From an uncultured Collinsella sp. (GTDB lineage Bacteria > Actinomycetota > Coriobacteriia > Coriobacteriales > Coriobacteriaceae): a DNA stretch of 32,976 bases. Position 1 is the stretch's first letter, and the number at the start of each line of letters is the position of its first letter. Position numbers and translations under genes: made by a program. Below the pieces are notes generated by a model. That model made no database searches. It worked only from the letters and a program-made list of their open reading frames with translations, and was not told where the DNA came from. Below are positions 22,484 to 30,250 of the stretch, piece after piece. The stretch spans positions 1-32,976 of the forward strand of contig UQQL01000014.1 in assembly GCA_900543275.1 (NCBI GenBank). Direction: 5' to 3'.

Positions 22484-22489
22484 TAGAAT
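22484..22489 (+). promoter_or_regulatory. Possible -10 element for hom
   Basis: TAGAAT lies 55 nt before the hom start, in the 250-nt divergent region shared with livJ copy 2. No good -35 sits at 16-18 nt, so the call is weak. Confidence 0.25.
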
Positions 22490-22543
22490 GCACTCAACCT
22501 TTAAGCGGTTTATCCATCCATAAGATGCACGAAGGAGTTATCT

Positions 22544-23887
22544 ATGAGCGAACCCCTGCGCACCGTGAACGTCGGCCTCATCGGTCTGGGAACCGTCGGC
22601 GGCGGCGTGGCCCGTCTGATCAAGAGCCACCACGATGAGTACCTGGCAGCCTACGGCATCGACCTTAAGCTGACCCGCGCCTGCGCGCTTGCTTGGGAGC
22701 AGGCCGAGGCGGCAGACATTGAGCGCGAGGCCTTTACGAGCGACTGGCACGATGTCGTCACCGACCCCGCCGTCGACATCGTCGTCGAGCTGATTGGCGG
22801 CGAGCATCCCGCAACCGAGATCTTCACCACTGCCTTCGAGAACGGCAAGCATGTCGTCTCCGCCAACAAGGCCCTGCTGGGCCGCCATGTCGAGACGCTT
22901 GCCGAGAGGGCGCGTGCGTGCGGCGTGCAGATTAAGTGCGAGGCCAGCTGCGGTGGCGGCATCCCCATTGTCAGCACACTCGAGCACGACCTGGTGGGTA
23001 ACAAGATCCTGACCATCGCCGGCATCCTCAACGGCACCACCAACTACATCCTGTCGCGCATGGACGCCGAGGGCGCCGATTACGCTGACGTGCTCGCCGA
23101 CGCACAGGCCAAGGGCTATGCCGAGGCCGACCCGTCCGCCGACGTCGACGGCTTCGACGCCGCCAGCAAGACGGCCATCCTCGCCTCCATCGGCTTTGGC
23201 ACCCGCGTTACCACCGACGATGTGTACCAGCAGGGTATCCGTACCATCGGCGCCGAGGACATCGCCCAGGCCCGCGAGCTCGGCTACACCATCAAGCTGC
23301 TCGGCATCGCCCGCAACACCGACGCTGGCGTCGACGTTCGCGTGCATCCCACGCTGATCCCCGCAGACCATATGCTCGCCAAGGTCAACGGCGCCATGAA
23401 CGCCGTCTACGTGGTAGGCGACGCCGTGGGCGAGACCATGTTCTACGGCGCGGGCGCAGGCTCCTTCCCCACCGCGAGCGCCGTCGTGGGCGATATCCTG
23501 TCGCTCTCCGAGCAGATCAGCCGCGGCGTGGCTCCGCTGCCCGAGATTGAGCCCTATGGCCACAACCTCACCTTTAAGCCCATGGACGAGCTCCAGACCA
23601 AGTACTATGTGCGCCTGAAAGTCGCCGACCGCGTGGGCGCCCTGTCCGAGACGGTCGACATCTTTGCCAAGCATAACATCTCGATCTCGCTCATCAACCA
23701 GGTCGAGGACGGCAAGTCGGGCGTCAGCGATGCCTGCTCGGTCATCTTCCTGACGCACCGCGCGCTCGAGAAGGACGTCCAGGCTGCCGCCGCCGAGCTT
23801 GCCAGCGTCGGCTGCGTGGCCGAGGTCGCCAACGTCCTGCGCATCGAGGACGTTGAGGCTTGGACCGAAGGCGTCATGGCGAACTAG
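22544..23887 (+). CDS. hom: Homoserine dehydrogenase
   Basis: Reduces aspartate semialdehyde to homoserine with NAD(P)H, the branch to threonine and methionine. The 447-residue protein has an N-terminal Rossmann domain (VNVGLIGLGTVGGGVARLI), the core VVSANKALLG, the substrate region CEASCGGGIPIV, ILNGTTNYILSRM and EADPSADVDGFDAASKTAILA with the catalytic Asp/Lys cluster, and a C-terminal ACT domain (about 355-435, YYVRLKVADRVGALSETVDIFAKHNISISL) for threonine feedback. Length and layout match stand-alone Gram-positive Hom. GAAGGAG lies 7 nt before the ATG. Single gene with its own terminator. Confidence 0.96.
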   Translation: MSEPLRTVNVGLIGLGTVGGGVARLIKSHHDEYLAAYGIDLKLTRACALAWEQAEAADIEREAFTSDWHDVVTDPAVDIVVELIGGEHPATEIFTTAFENGKHVVSANKALLGRHVETLAERARACGVQIKCEASCGGGIPIVSTLEHDLVGNKILTIAGILNGTTNYILSRMDAEGADYADVLADAQAKGYAEADPSADVDGFDAASKTAILASIGFGTRVTTDDVYQQGIRTIGAEDIAQARELGYTIKLLGIARNTDAGVDVRVHPTLIPADHMLAKVNGAMNAVYVVGDAVGETMFYGAGAGSFPTASAVVGDILSLSEQISRGVAPLPEIEPYGHNLTFKPMDELQTKYYVRLKVADRVGALSETVDIFAKHNISISLINQVEDGKSGVSDACSVIFLTHRALEKDVQAAAAELASVGCVAEVANVLRIEDVEAWTEGVMAN

Positions 23888-23918
23888 CCCAACGCTCGCC
23901 TAGCAATACGCGCCTTGA

Positions 23919-23953
23919 GGGCTCCCGTCCGATGTGGGACGGGAGCCCTTTTG
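23919..23953 (+). terminator. Rho-independent terminator of hom
   Basis: GGGCTCCCGTCC and GGACGGGAGCCC form a perfect 12-bp stem with a 6-nt loop followed by TTTTG, 31 nt after the hom stop codon. Confidence 0.9.
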
Positions 23954-24101
23954 TCACCTGCCCTAAGCACAACGGCAAAGCACATTTGCGCGAGCCGCTC
24001 ATCGGTAACGCGGGCTACCGTTCACCGATATGCAAACGCGGCCGATTCCGACTACCGCTACGCTGTGCTGCGAATGTCCGCCCGCGATGAGAGGAAGCAC
24101 C

Positions 24102-24851
24102 ATGTTGCTCGAGGGCAAGAAAGCAATCATCACCGGAGGCACACGCGGTATCGGCTATGCCATCGCCTGCCGTTTTATCGAGGAAGGCGCTGCCGTCACC
24201 GTCTTTGGCTCGCGCCAGGAGACTGCCGACACGGCCGTTGAGAAGCTGACAGCCGCCTATCCCGACGCCAAGGTCTGGGGTCGCTCCTGCGATCTCACCT
24301 CGCTCGAAGCCGTGACCGAGGCCTTTACCCAGGCTGCCGCTGACATGGGCGGCTTGGACACGGTCGTCAACAATGCCGGCATCTCCCAGCGCTCGCCGCT
24401 CCTTAACTATACGGCCGAGGAGTTCGCAAAGGTCATGGACCTTAACGTCGTCGCCGTCTTTAATGGCCACCAGGCTGCCGCCAAGATCATGACCGAGGCC
24501 GGCCACGGCGGCACCATCACTACCACAAGCTCGATGGTCGCCAAGTACGGCCAGCCCTCCGGCGTCGGTTACCCCACGTCCAAGTTTGCCGTCAACGGTA
24601 TGGTCCAGTCGCTCTCGCGCGAGCTCGCTCCCATGGGCATCCGCGTCAACGCCGTCGCCCCCGGCGTGACTAAGACCGACATGGTCGCCAACCTGCCCGA
24701 AGAGGTCATCAAGCCCATCATCGCCACCATTCCGCTGGGTCGCATGGGCGAGCCCGAGGATGTCGCCAACGCCTTTGTTTTCCTGGCGAGCGACATGTCC
24801 TCCTATGTCACGGGCGCCGTGCTCCCCGTCGACGGAGCCGCCCGCTCCTAA
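24102..24851 (+). CDS. Short-chain dehydrogenase, BaiA-like
   Basis: A 249-residue classical SDR. Cofactor motif TGGTRGIG (11-18), NNAG (90-93), and catalytic tetrad Asn115, Ser143/144, Tyr157, Lys161 (GVGYPTSK) are complete. Several stretches recall BaiA, the clostridial 3-alpha-hydroxysteroid dehydrogenase of bile acid 7-dehydroxylation: ITGGTRGIG, EEFAKVMDLNVVAVFNG, SGVGYPTSK, VAPGVTKTDM, EPEDVANAFVFLASD and a VDGAAR end. After the second strand it reads VFGSRQ where BaiA, as I recall, has an acidic residue, suggesting NADPH preference. FabG-type ketoreductase is the alternative. GAGGA precedes the ATG at 24102; an earlier in-frame ATG at 24030 lacks a site. Confidence 0.85.
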   Translation: MLLEGKKAIITGGTRGIGYAIACRFIEEGAAVTVFGSRQETADTAVEKLTAAYPDAKVWGRSCDLTSLEAVTEAFTQAAADMGGLDTVVNNAGISQRSPLLNYTAEEFAKVMDLNVVAVFNGHQAAAKIMTEAGHGGTITTTSSMVAKYGQPSGVGYPTSKFAVNGMVQSLSRELAPMGIRVNAVAPGVTKTDMVANLPEEVIKPIIATIPLGRMGEPEDVANAFVFLASDMSSYVTGAVLPVDGAARS

Positions 24852-24896
24852 GGAGCCACAAGCTTTGGCTTCAAGTTTCAACATAGCTCAACCAAA

Positions 24897-24935
24897 AAGG
24901 CGCGCCGTCTGAATCAACTACAGACAGCGCGCCTT
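24897..24935 (+). terminator. Terminator-like hairpin after the SDR gene (repeat unit 1)
   Basis: AAGGCGCGC-GTCTG pairs with CAGAC-GCGCGCCTT around AATCAACTA, then TCTCCTG. It lies 45 nt after the SDR stop. A diverged copy with the same loop (ATCAAC) stands at 31675-31716, so this hairpin is part of a larger repeat. Confidence 0.65.
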
Positions 24936-24949
24936 CTCCTGTTATGAAA

Positions 24950-25058
24950 GGGAAACTATGTCCCAGTATTTCGGATCAGAACGGGGCACGGTTTCCCCCA
25001 GGACCTCCTTGCGGAAGCTGCATCCCACTCTGAGCGCCCATTCCGGGACACAGCTTCC
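24950..25058. repeat. Two 46-48-bp palindromic repeats (copies 1 and 2)
   Basis: Copy 1 (24950-24997) has arms GGGAAACTATGTCCC and GGGGCACGGTTTCCC. Copy 2 (25013-25058) has arms GGAAGCTGCATCCC and GGGACACAGCTTCC. Both pair with a small central mismatch. Copy 2 is identical but for one base to copy 4 at 31790-31835 over 46 bp. Together with the hairpin at 24897 they form the left flank of the accessory block. Confidence 0.8.
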
Positions 25059-25166
25059 CGAAGGGCGGCTGAGTCGTGCCATCCTAATCAAAACGCGACC
25101 GCATAGCGCCCCTAAGATAACCAGTTCTCATGCTGGAGCAAACGCATCAGGTGGCGTGACCGCTCA

Positions 25167-25195
25167 CCGACATGCAATTTGTTGCACAGTAAAAT
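25167..25195 (+). promoter_or_regulatory. Putative promoter of the FHA-SPFH-TIR operon
   Basis: CCGACA (25167-25172) and TAAAAT (25190-25195) are spaced 17 nt apart. A palindrome TGCAA-TTTG-TTGCA (25173-25186) fills the spacer and could be an operator. The stretch ACCGCTCACCGACATGCAA (25159-25177) recurs with two changes upstream of the SDR gene (24017-24035). Confidence 0.45.
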
Positions 25196-25253
25196 CGGCT
25201 AGTGGCACCCTTATCCTTTATTTAGCGAATAAGTTCAAGGAAGGGAGAATGTC

Positions 25254-26186
25254 ATGCCAAGACGGCAAACACCGCTCGAGGTCATGTTCTCCCTGTTCAA
25301 GACTTCATTTACCCTGAGCCATCGCGCATTTGCCGAACTGTTACTATCCGATCTGCCGTTAACAAATGGACAGCCTACCGCCCAAATGGCACAGGACACC
25401 AGCTGGCTTTCGCGCACGATTGTGCACTCGCAGCCGGGCTCCCTAGAAGATCGCTACTTTGCCGACTGGTCCTGCGCATCGAATCAAATCCTGCACAAGC
25501 TACGGGAAAAAGGGTATTCGAACGCCGACATCTATACCATGATTGCGGCAGCGACTGACACGATGGCTCAAGCGCTCGGTGCCTGTGGGCGTAATGGGCT
25601 CCTTTACCGGAACGCCGCCTCGCGCCTCGTCAGCAGCCAGCCAGACAAAGATGACAGGGCTCTTATCTCAATCACGCTCGTTGTTTCGACCGCCTGTTGG
25701 TGCGATCCGGCCCGTGCTATCGCGTACATCAGGGACCGCTTTGAATTCGCAGAGAACGTCAGGTCGTTTACCCCCTCAAGTATTTCTTTCTGTCCATGCG
25801 ATTTAAAACAAACGGGCACCGAACGTGCGATCGGCCTTATCAGGATCGACAACGAACTCGTCGTCGGGGGCCCTTATGTCATTGAGCCTTCTGCCATGGG
25901 CTCCATCATCGGAGCGCTCGCACTCGAAGACGGCGCTGTCACCGATGTTGGGCTGGATGTCTCCGCCAAGCATCTCCGCATCTTCGCCGAGAACAATGCT
26001 TGGTACGCACAAGACCTCGGTTCGACCAACGGCACGCATCTGATTCGAACAGCCGATAACAGCGAACTCGACATCAGCTCCGGCGCACCCGCCCAGCTGT
26101 ACCCCGGCGACATCCTGCGCCTGGGTCTCAGCACTTCTTTTGCCGTCGTAGCAACGGCGGCTATCTTAGCAAATCCACATCACTAA
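25254..26186 (+). CDS. FHA domain protein with helical N-terminal region
   Basis: A 310-residue protein, first of the five-gene accessory operon. The C-terminal part (about 215-302) is an FHA domain, which binds phosphothreonine peptides: SAKHLRIF (237-244) and DLGSTNGTHL (255-263) are the conserved Ser-x-x-His and Asn-Gly motifs, followed by LYPGDILRLG. The usual GR at the start of the fold is not obvious. Residues 1-200 are not recognised; they look mostly helical and carry five Cys residues in the second half (ACGRNG, STACWCDP, SFCPCD). No kinase gene is nearby. The start ATG at 25254 follows GGGAG by 6 nt, and 19 nt separate it from the next gene. Confidence 0.8.
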   Translation: MPRRQTPLEVMFSLFKTSFTLSHRAFAELLLSDLPLTNGQPTAQMAQDTSWLSRTIVHSQPGSLEDRYFADWSCASNQILHKLREKGYSNADIYTMIAAATDTMAQALGACGRNGLLYRNAASRLVSSQPDKDDRALISITLVVSTACWCDPARAIAYIRDRFEFAENVRSFTPSSISFCPCDLKQTGTERAIGLIRIDNELVVGGPYVIEPSAMGSIIGALALEDGAVTDVGLDVSAKHLRIFAENNAWYAQDLGSTNGTHLIRTADNSELDISSGAPAQLYPGDILRLGLSTSFAVVATAAILANPHH

Positions 26187-26205
26187 CCATGGAAGCAGGA
26201 GGACT

Positions 26206-27312
26206 ATGAGCATCACGGATGTCATCAAATATGAGGGCAATAACCAATCTTTTATCTGGAAACACCCCTCAGAAGACTTCAATACGGGCTCGCAACTCAT
26301 TGTTCACGAGACCCAAGAAGCAATTTTCTTCCTTAATGGACAGGCCCTGGATTCGTTTGGACCAGGCAGGCATGAACTTGAGACTCAAAATCTACCGTTA
26401 CTGAACGGCATTTCGAAGATAACGACCGGTGGTGTCAGCCCGTTTCACTCAGAAGTCTACTTTGTTAACCTCATCGAGCAGATGGGCATACGCTGGGGAA
26501 CCAATTCCAAGATTCAGTTCATGGAACCGACTTATGGATTTCCGCTCTCGCTCGGGGCGTCCGGAGAGATGGCTCTTGCTGTAAAAGAGCCCCGCAGGCT
26601 CCTTCTCAAGCTTGTTGGAACCGAAGCTTTGCTCTCCCAGGACAAGCTGATCAGCTATTTCAAAGCTTTCCTGCAAACTCGAGTAAAAACTCATCTGGCA
26701 CAAGTAATTACCGAACAAAAACTCTCCATTTTCGAACTTGATGCACACCTTGAAGAGTTATCCGACTCGCTTAAGAACAAGCTGCTTCCCGACTTTGCCG
26801 CATACGGCCTCTCATTAACGCAAATGCTGGTCACCGCCATCGTCAAACCCGAAGGTGATCCGGTATACGAGAAGTTTAAGGACCTCCATTTCAAGCAATA
26901 TGCCGACGTACGCGAAGCACAGATAAAACAACAGGTCAGCATTATCGAACAAGAAACTGCGGCGCAGCGCACCGTAATCTCCGCAAAAGCGCGCGCAGAA
27001 AAACGGCAAATCGAAGGCTATACCTATCAACAGGAACGCAGCTTCGATGTTGCCGAAAAGATGGCCCAAAACGAAGCGACTGGCGAATACGCAAACATGG
27101 GAATTGGTCTGGGCGTAATGGCCGGTGTCGGCGGGACCATGGGGTCAGTTATGACCGATGCACTCTCACAAGCCACCGGCACGTCCGCGACGCAGCCCAT
27201 CCCTGCGGATACCAATTCGCAGCAAAGTGCTGCAAAGTTCTGTTCCGAATGTGGATATCGCTTCTCTGGAACCGAGAAGTTCTGTCCCGAGTGCGGAGCA
27301 CGGAGGTCATAA
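26206..27312 (+). CDS. SPFH domain protein with C-terminal zinc ribbon
   Basis: A 368-residue protein like the YdjI / 'virion core protein' group of SPFH proteins. The SPFH part spans about 25-215 (QLIVHETQEAIFFLNGQALDSFGPGRHELET...), followed by a helical region rich in Ala, Gln and Glu (about 225-285, YADVREAQIKQQVSIIEQETAAQRTVISAKARAEKRQIEG). A glycine-rich hydrophobic stretch (MGIGLGVMAGVGGTMGSV) may touch the membrane, and the end is a zinc ribbon with two CxEC pairs (CSEC, CPEC). Homologues in Bacillus work beside PspA-type membrane-stress proteins. It could form an oligomeric platform at the membrane for the other products. It overlaps the next gene by 1 nt (TAATG). Confidence 0.85.
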   Translation: MSITDVIKYEGNNQSFIWKHPSEDFNTGSQLIVHETQEAIFFLNGQALDSFGPGRHELETQNLPLLNGISKITTGGVSPFHSEVYFVNLIEQMGIRWGTNSKIQFMEPTYGFPLSLGASGEMALAVKEPRRLLLKLVGTEALLSQDKLISYFKAFLQTRVKTHLAQVITEQKLSIFELDAHLEELSDSLKNKLLPDFAAYGLSLTQMLVTAIVKPEGDPVYEKFKDLHFKQYADVREAQIKQQVSIIEQETAAQRTVISAKARAEKRQIEGYTYQQERSFDVAEKMAQNEATGEYANMGIGLGVMAGVGGTMGSVMTDALSQATGTSATQPIPADTNSQQSAAKFCSECGYRFSGTEKFCPECGARRS

Positions 27313-27986
27313 TGAAGAACACACAGGCATATATTGCAGCAATCCCCGTAGCCCTCTTCATAGCTATCGAAAGCGTGACAATACTTTTATTTGGACCCTC
27401 AACCACTTTTTGGATTGAGAGCGCATTCTCTTTGGTCATGCTCGCCCTGGTGGTTTCAACCTTGTTATTTGGACCCCAAAAGAATCTTAAGATATTTGGT
27501 ATCTCAAAGATACTTGTTATTGGCGTATCGTTTGCAGTCCAATTGTTGCTAGGCATACTAGGGTCCGCGTTAAAAACAGAGGCGCTTCCAGCAATTCCAA
27601 TTCTCAGTTTTCTGCTAGCAAGCGCTGCGACAGCCACGCTCTTCGCAACAGGCGCTTCCGAATCTCACGCATCTACCATTGAAAACCAAATTTCAAGCAA
27701 ATCGCAATCCATGCAGAACCTTGAACTTCAGCTAAGACTGCTTCTAGATGAATCACCTTCAGAGTTGCGCGCATCAATGACCAGCTTCTTGGAAACTTCA
27801 AGCCTTGCCGACCCCGCCAGTTGTGAAGCAAGCGCTCAAGTTGAAGACGAAATATCGAGCGCACTTCGTGATCTATCGCAATCAATCGAATCAAACGATA
27901 TCGAAGGCGCGAACTCGAAAATATTGCGCATGACTTCATTGATAAGGCAAAGAGCAGCACTGGTTAAAGCAAGCAAGGACAGCTAA
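27312..27986 (+). CDS. Four-helix membrane protein with cytosolic helical tail
   Basis: A 224-residue protein that I do not recognise. Four membrane segments lie at about 6-27, 36-54, 62-84 and 92-113. The tail (about 120-224) is hydrophilic, acidic and predicted helical or coiled-coil (IENQISSKSQSMQNLELQLRLLLDE ... ISSALRDLSQSIE). Its ATG uses the last base of the SPFH gene stop codon and follows GGAGG by 5 nt; its own stop overlaps the next ATG the same way. Such placement suggests fixed stoichiometry with the SPFH and TIR products. It may be the membrane-resident partner or pore. AT-rich relative to the neighbourhood. Confidence 0.75.
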   Translation: MKNTQAYIAAIPVALFIAIESVTILLFGPSTTFWIESAFSLVMLALVVSTLLFGPQKNLKIFGISKILVIGVSFAVQLLLGILGSALKTEALPAIPILSFLLASAATATLFATGASESHASTIENQISSKSQSMQNLELQLRLLLDESPSELRASMTSFLETSSLADPASCEASAQVEDEISSALRDLSQSIESNDIEGANSKILRMTSLIRQRAALVKASKDS

Positions 27987-28645
27987 TGATCGATAAGGAT
28001 AAATTAATCTCGCTTCTTATTTCAAAAGAAATTCCAGTAAAAACGACCCGGAGATACAAAACTATTGGCTATCGAATAAAGCTCGAGAGTGGAACAGCCG
28101 TATATGTCTACGACAGCGGCGGCTTCTTTTGTCAAGGAAATAACGCTGATCAGGTCCGAAAAGCCATCGAAGATGAAATCATTGATGAACCAAACAACAA
28201 AGTTTTCGTTGTTTACGGCCACGATAAAACCGCACGAAACCAACTCCAACGTCTTCTCGAAGAGTTAAATCTCGAGCCTATTTTTCTCGATAATCAGCCT
28301 ATAGGGGGCCGAACAGTAATCGAACAACTAATGGAATACATCCCTTGCGCTAATTTCGGGATAGTACTTATGACCCCGGACGATATAGGCTATCCAAAGA
28401 ATAAACAGGATCGACCGCAGCCAAGAGCTCGCCAGAACGTAGTTTTGGAGCTTGGGATGCTACTGATGAAATTCGGCAGGTCTAGGACCGCGATCCTTCT
28501 CAAAGAAGCCGACCCACCAATAGAAAAACCGTCCGATATAAACGGCATCTTATATCTCCCTTACAAGGAAGACGTTTTTGAGATAAAGCAGAAACTAATA
28601 CGGGAAATGAACAGCAAGGGGTATGAAATGGAGCAATCGAAATGA
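27986..28645 (+). CDS. TIR-like nucleotide-binding protein (CAP12/PCTIR type)
   Basis: A 219-residue protein. Residues about 72-200 match the predicted nucleotide-binding TIR-like family (PF10137) seen in CBASS Cap12 and Pycsar PycTIR effectors: KVFVVYGHDKTARNQLQRLL (72-91), GGRTVIEQLMEYI, GIVLMTPDD and QNVVLELGMLLMKFGRSR (150-167), where Glu155 is the likely NADase residue. PSDINGILYLPYK closes the fold. Residues 25-62 (VYVYDSGGFFCQGNNADQVRKAI) resemble the small TBP-like N-domain of RNase HIII. TIR effectors kill or arrest cells by consuming NAD+ once triggered. No cyclase gene is present, so this is not standard CBASS or Pycsar. Coupled to both neighbours (1-nt and 4-nt overlaps). Confidence 0.82.
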   Translation: MIDKDKLISLLISKEIPVKTTRRYKTIGYRIKLESGTAVYVYDSGGFFCQGNNADQVRKAIEDEIIDEPNNKVFVVYGHDKTARNQLQRLLEELNLEPIFLDNQPIGGRTVIEQLMEYIPCANFGIVLMTPDDIGYPKNKQDRPQPRARQNVVLELGMLLMKFGRSRTAILLKEADPPIEKPSDINGILYLPYKEDVFEIKQKLIREMNSKGYEMEQSK

Positions 28646-30123
28646 AAGCGCTACAATGCGAGCTCTGCGGTAGCACAGAGATTATCAAGGATGGAGACTT
28701 TTTCGTCTGTCAAAGCTGTGGAATGAAATATACGCTTGAAACCGCAAAGAAAATGATGGTCGAAGGTGTTGTCCAAGTCGAAGGCACAGTGAAAACAGAC
28801 CGCACTGAAGATGTCGATCGATATCTCGCCTTGGCCAGAACCGCTCAAAAAGCCGGTAACAACGCTGATGCTGAGAAATATGCCTCCATGGCCCTCGAGA
28901 TTGATCTTAAGAACGCCGAGGCATGGTCAATAAAGGCAAAAGCGATAGACTGGCAGCTCACGTTTGACAACGATCGCTTGTCGGAATCAAATGCAGCATG
29001 CATTAATATGCTAAAGCTGCTAAATCGAGCCCCATCAGATTTTGATGAGATAAACACCGCGCTAAACATAGCGATAGGTTTCATTGAGCATTTGCGAGCT
29101 ATCGCAAACTCTGAGATAGACTATTTCTGCCAGGAACTTGCAAATCTACCGAATGCGAAGAATCTAGAGTTAATTCAATCGGGGCTCATTCGTCACCTAC
29201 AGTCGCGTGAACTCCAATGGAAAAATATAGAGGCCGTGTGCGAATTACAAACGGCTGCCGTAAAGAGGCTCAGCAAAGAGCAGGGGGAGAGTGCCAAGAT
29301 ACCCGAGAATATCGAAGATCTCCTCGGCGCCCTTACCGAAGACCTTTCCGGTCTTGCAGCGCGCAACATTTCATCAATGTATTACAATGCTGCAATCACG
29401 ATCCTAAAGTCTGCGGTCAACGGCTGCTCCACATGGTCGGAACGGTGGAACAAGGTCCGTGTATTTGATTACTACGCGACAGATGATTTCGACTATGACA
29501 ACGAAAAAGAAGCTTTTGATCTATGCATAGATGCGTACGATAGTTGCATAAAAGCGGCTCGCTTAGCTATCGACCTCTTTGACAATAAAGTCACTAAACA
29601 AGGTACTGCCACAGACGAGATGCTCTTAAGATGCTGGGGCATATTGTGCAGTCTCGAGGAGCTATGTATCAAAGTTCGAACAAATCGCCGATACTACGGA
29701 TACTACGGACACTCCAGCGAACAAATAACAAACGACGGCTTTTTCCTTAGCGATGAGGCAAAGCAGCTTCGGAGAGAACAGTTAGAAAAGGACATGGCAA
29801 AGCGTGACGAATACGACCCCGAGAAGAAGAAGGAACGTGAGCGCGCTGAAAAAGAAGCAGAGCTCCAAGCCAAATATTGGTTAGATAATCCTGTTAAAAA
29901 GTCGCAAAAACAAGCGCTCGAAGATGAATTTGACCGTTTGGGGAACGAACTTCGAGAGCTTAAGAGCAGACGTTCTTTCTTCAGTCCATTCGAATTCAAA
30001 GCGAAACGAGAATGTGACACAAAAATAGAACAGGCCCGCGCGCGCAGGCGGGAAATCAAAGACTCTTTGAAGGCCTTAGACGATGAACTCATGGCGTACG
30101 TGTCGAACGAAATTGAATCATAG
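28642..30123 (+). CDS. Zinc-ribbon protein with TPR-like and coiled-coil regions
   Basis: A 493-residue protein. It starts with a TFIIB-type zinc ribbon (Cys6, Cys9, Cys23, Cys26: CELCGS ... CQSCGMKYT). Residues about 58-95 form a TPR-like helical pair (RYLALARTAQKAGNNADAEKYASMALEIDLKNAEAW). The middle is helical and unrecognised. From about 375 to the end it is highly charged coiled coil (REQLEKDMAKRDEYDPEKKKERERAEKEAE...). It may be an adaptor or sensor; no catalytic motif is seen. ATG overlaps the TIR stop (ATGA). It ends the operon. Proteins with this ribbon-TPR plan are common but uncharacterised in gut Gram-positives. Confidence 0.78.
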   Translation: MKALQCELCGSTEIIKDGDFFVCQSCGMKYTLETAKKMMVEGVVQVEGTVKTDRTEDVDRYLALARTAQKAGNNADAEKYASMALEIDLKNAEAWSIKAKAIDWQLTFDNDRLSESNAACINMLKLLNRAPSDFDEINTALNIAIGFIEHLRAIANSEIDYFCQELANLPNAKNLELIQSGLIRHLQSRELQWKNIEAVCELQTAAVKRLSKEQGESAKIPENIEDLLGALTEDLSGLAARNISSMYYNAAITILKSAVNGCSTWSERWNKVRVFDYYATDDFDYDNEKEAFDLCIDAYDSCIKAARLAIDLFDNKVTKQGTATDEMLLRCWGILCSLEELCIKVRTNRRYYGYYGHSSEQITNDGFFLSDEAKQLRREQLEKDMAKRDEYDPEKKKERERAEKEAELQAKYWLDNPVKKSQKQALEDEFDRLGNELRELKSRRSFFSPFEFKAKRECDTKIEQARARRREIKDSLKALDDELMAYVSNEIES

Positions 30124-30145
30124 CTTTCACCGCTTGCCGCAACAG

Positions 30146-30178
30146 TCCATTGGCGACCTCAAAGGCGCCTCAATGGGA
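30146..30178. repeat. Inverted repeat between convergent operon and fic
   Basis: CCATTGGCG and CGCCTCAATGG pair over nine bases with a two-base bulge between the stop of the zinc-ribbon gene and the end of fic. No T run follows on either strand, so terminator function is uncertain. Confidence 0.35.
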
Positions 30179-30250
30179 TAAGAGCGATTTCACACCATGG
30201 AGGAATGGCGGGCAAACGCTCGGAGTGTTCATTTGTCTGATAACCGATGT

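Noticed and set aside
27249..27311. Upstream in-frame extension of the four-helix membrane protein
   Set aside because: The extension overlaps the SPFH zinc ribbon and has no ribosome site, whereas GGAGG stands 5 nt before the ATG at 27312.
25254..30123. Standard CBASS or Pycsar operon
   Set aside because: The TIR protein fits their effectors, but no CD-NTase or cyclase gene is in the unit.
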